This document shows positions 14,685 to 15,672 of a stretch of DNA of 15,672 bases, in pieces (the first letter of the stretch is position 1; the number at the start of each line of letters is the position of its first letter). The stretch spans positions 1 through 15,672 of the forward strand of contig JAIDKP010000152.1 of the NCBI GenBank assembly GCA_029051445.1, given 5' to 3'. Position numbers and translations under genes: made by a program. The notes beneath the pieces were generated by a model. It was not told the DNA's origin. It searched no databases and saw only the letters and a program-made list of their open reading frames with translations. This stretch comes from Muribaculaceae bacterium. Lineage in GTDB: Bacteria; Bacteroidota; Bacteroidia; Bacteroidales; Muribaculaceae.

Positions 14685-15672
14685 TTAGTCTGTTACTTCG
14701 GGGGTGAAGCGGAGGGTGTAGGTGAGTGTCTCGGCACCCTGATAGTTGCCGGGGTAGGGCGTTTCATACTGAGGCAGACAGCAGTCGCCGCCACAGCTGT
14801 TGTTGCCTATGCCACGCTGCCAGTAGTCAAAGTGGGCGAAGAGCTGCGGATACTTCTTCAGATCGGCCCAGTGAAGCTTGGTGAACTGTGTGGCATGGTT
14901 CCACTCGAGCTCGTCGTAGTTCGACAGACTGAATGCCACCGGTCCCTGTGTCTCGATCTTGAGGTTGACGCCGTTCTGTTTGTTGACAAGTGTCATGTCG
15001 CGCAGTGCCTGATGGTCGCCATAGGTCTGGGGATGCGTGTTCTCGTCGACCATATCGCGTATAGTGGTGGTATAGCGTCCGAGATATGATCCCGTCTGGC
15101 GGTCGATATAGTTTGACCACGGCCCCTTGGCGTAGTAGGTCACCTCATCGAAACCGGGCGCAAACTGCATACCCATGCCCAGTCGGCGCAGGCCGCGACG
15201 CTCGGGAGTGAACGTAACTTTCATATCCATTACACCGTTGGGATAAACCGTGTAAGTGACATCATATCCGGCCTTGCTACCTGTCGCTGTCATGGAAATC
15301 GAAGCGTGATCTTTCTGTTTGCGTAAAGGCGATGTGATCTTGTGCGATTCGATGCCGGTGGCGGCATAGTCATATCCTCCGTTCCAGTCGTTGGGTGACT
15401 CGAGAGCCTGTTTCCCCTCAGTGTCATTGTCTATGCGGCGATAGTCGCTGTATTCAGGAGCGGCGTTTATGAGTTCGTGTCCCTTGTAGATATAGCTCTC
15501 TACCGCACCGTTGTCGTTGAAAGTGATTGCAAAATCCTTGCCGGTGACGGTATTGCCTTTAACCTTGAGCTTTCCTTTAGCGATAACATCGGGGAGCGAT
15601 GCTGCACGTGGCTGAACAACAAACTGCTCGTCGGCAAGGCGATAACCTTTCGATGCCCATGGAGTTTCATGC
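14685..15672 (-). CDS. Glycoside hydrolase family 2 beta-galactosidase, C-terminal part
   Basis: The frame is open from the right edge to a TAA at 14685-14687; about 328 residues are visible and the start lies outside the window. The visible part covers the end of the linker region (TPWASKGYRLADEQFV), then the large C-terminal beta-sandwich of LacZ-type enzymes. Recognisable blocks are YSDYRRIDNDTEGKQALESP, YYAKGPWSNYIDRQTGSYLG, and near the end FDYWQRGIGNNSCGGDC followed by TLRFTPEVTD. The catalytic TIM barrel lies outside the window, so substrate and signal peptide cannot be judged; beta-galactosidase is the best call, with another GH2 activity possible. Its last 33 coding bases are the 34-bp repeat that bounds the island, and the gene end is intact. 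Confidence 0.9.
   Translation of the reverse strand, partial: HETPWASKGYRLADEQFVVQPRAASLPDVIAKGKLKVKGNTVTGKDFAITFNDNGAVESYIYKGHELINAAPEYSDYRRIDNDTEGKQALESPNDWNGGYDYAATGIESHKITSPLRKQKDHASISMTATGSKAGYDVTYTVYPNGVMDMKVTFTPERRGLRRLGMGMQFAPGFDEVTYYAKGPWSNYIDRQTGSYLGRYTTTIRDMVDENTHPQTYGDHQALRDMTLVNKQNGVNLKIETQGPVAFSLSNYDELEWNHATQFTKLHWADLKKYPQLFAHFDYWQRGIGNNSCGGDCCLPQYETPYPGNYQGAETLTYTLRFTPEVTD
14687..14720. repeat. Right copy of the 34-bp direct repeat (candidate attR)
   Basis: Perfect match to 9034-9067. Here it is the in-frame end of the beta-galactosidase gene, so the gene is complete after insertion. The base just outside each copy differs (C versus T on the left side, T versus G on the right side), which defines the limits of identity. 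Confidence 0.9.

Larger units (their letters stand above)
9034..14720. mobile_element. Restriction-modification island inserted at the 3' end of a beta-galactosidase gene
   Basis: This AT-rich block of about 5.7 kb differs sharply in base and codon use from the GC-rich genes on both sides. It is bounded by a perfect 34-bp direct repeat (9034-9067 and 14687-14720) that corresponds to the last codons of the beta-galactosidase gene on the right. Inside lie a decayed RhuM gene, a decayed ribbon-helix-helix antitoxin gene and an intact three-gene restriction-modification operon. No integrase, transposase or conjugation gene is visible, so the element is either a non-autonomous passenger mobilised by a recombinase elsewhere or the remnant of a larger element. 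A recombination-driven duplication of the gene end is the main alternative to site-specific integration. Confidence 0.72.

Overview
The window reads as a chromosome segment of a Bacteroidales bacterium, possibly Muribaculaceae or a relative. The supporting evidence is the Bacteroidetes-type -7 boxes (TAnnTTTG) upstream of several genes, the absence of strong Shine-Dalgarno sites, the set of protein families, and a GC-rich backbone. No rRNA, tRNA or CRISPR array is visible.

Positions 1-6193 hold a late cobalamin (B12) pathway cluster in two convergent arms. The plus-strand arm is cobT (5' end outside the window), cobS and cobC, joined by ATGA stop/start overlaps. It builds and attaches the lower nucleotide loop. 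The minus-strand arm is an ApgM-like alkaline-phosphatase-superfamily gene, then cobQ, cobD and cbiB, again with overlapping or nearly touching ends. It amidates the corrin ring, makes the aminopropanol phosphate arm and attaches it. cobC and cbiB overlap tail to tail by 23 bp. The ApgM-like protein is the least expected member. It has Thr where the family normally has its nucleophilic Ser, and it could be the missing kinase that supplies CobD with phosphothreonine (inference).

Positions 6354-8955 hold three plus-strand genes: a YpfJ-type zinc metallopeptidase, a DUF4332 helix-hairpin-helix protein, and an FprA-type flavodiiron protein with its own promoter and a strong terminator.

Positions 9034-14720 are a compact AT-rich island bounded by a perfect 34-bp direct repeat. 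The repeat is the 3' end of the beta-galactosidase gene that continues rightward on the minus strand: the right copy is the intact gene end and the left copy is a detached duplicate beside the fprA terminator. This is the layout expected from site-specific integration into the 3' end of a protein-coding gene, but no integrase is visible. The left part of the island carries two decayed genes (a RhuM-family relic and a ribbon-helix-helix antitoxin relic). The right part carries an intact, tightly packed three-gene restriction-modification operon: a BfiI/NgoFVII-like phospholipase-D-fold endonuclease, a D12-class adenine methyltransferase and a beta-class (Mod-like) adenine methyltransferase. One nuclease plus two different methyltransferases suggests a Type IIS-like system with an asymmetric recognition site. 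The island is the most interesting object in the window.

Positions 14685-15672 hold the C-terminal third of a GH2 beta-galactosidase on the minus strand, running off the right edge.
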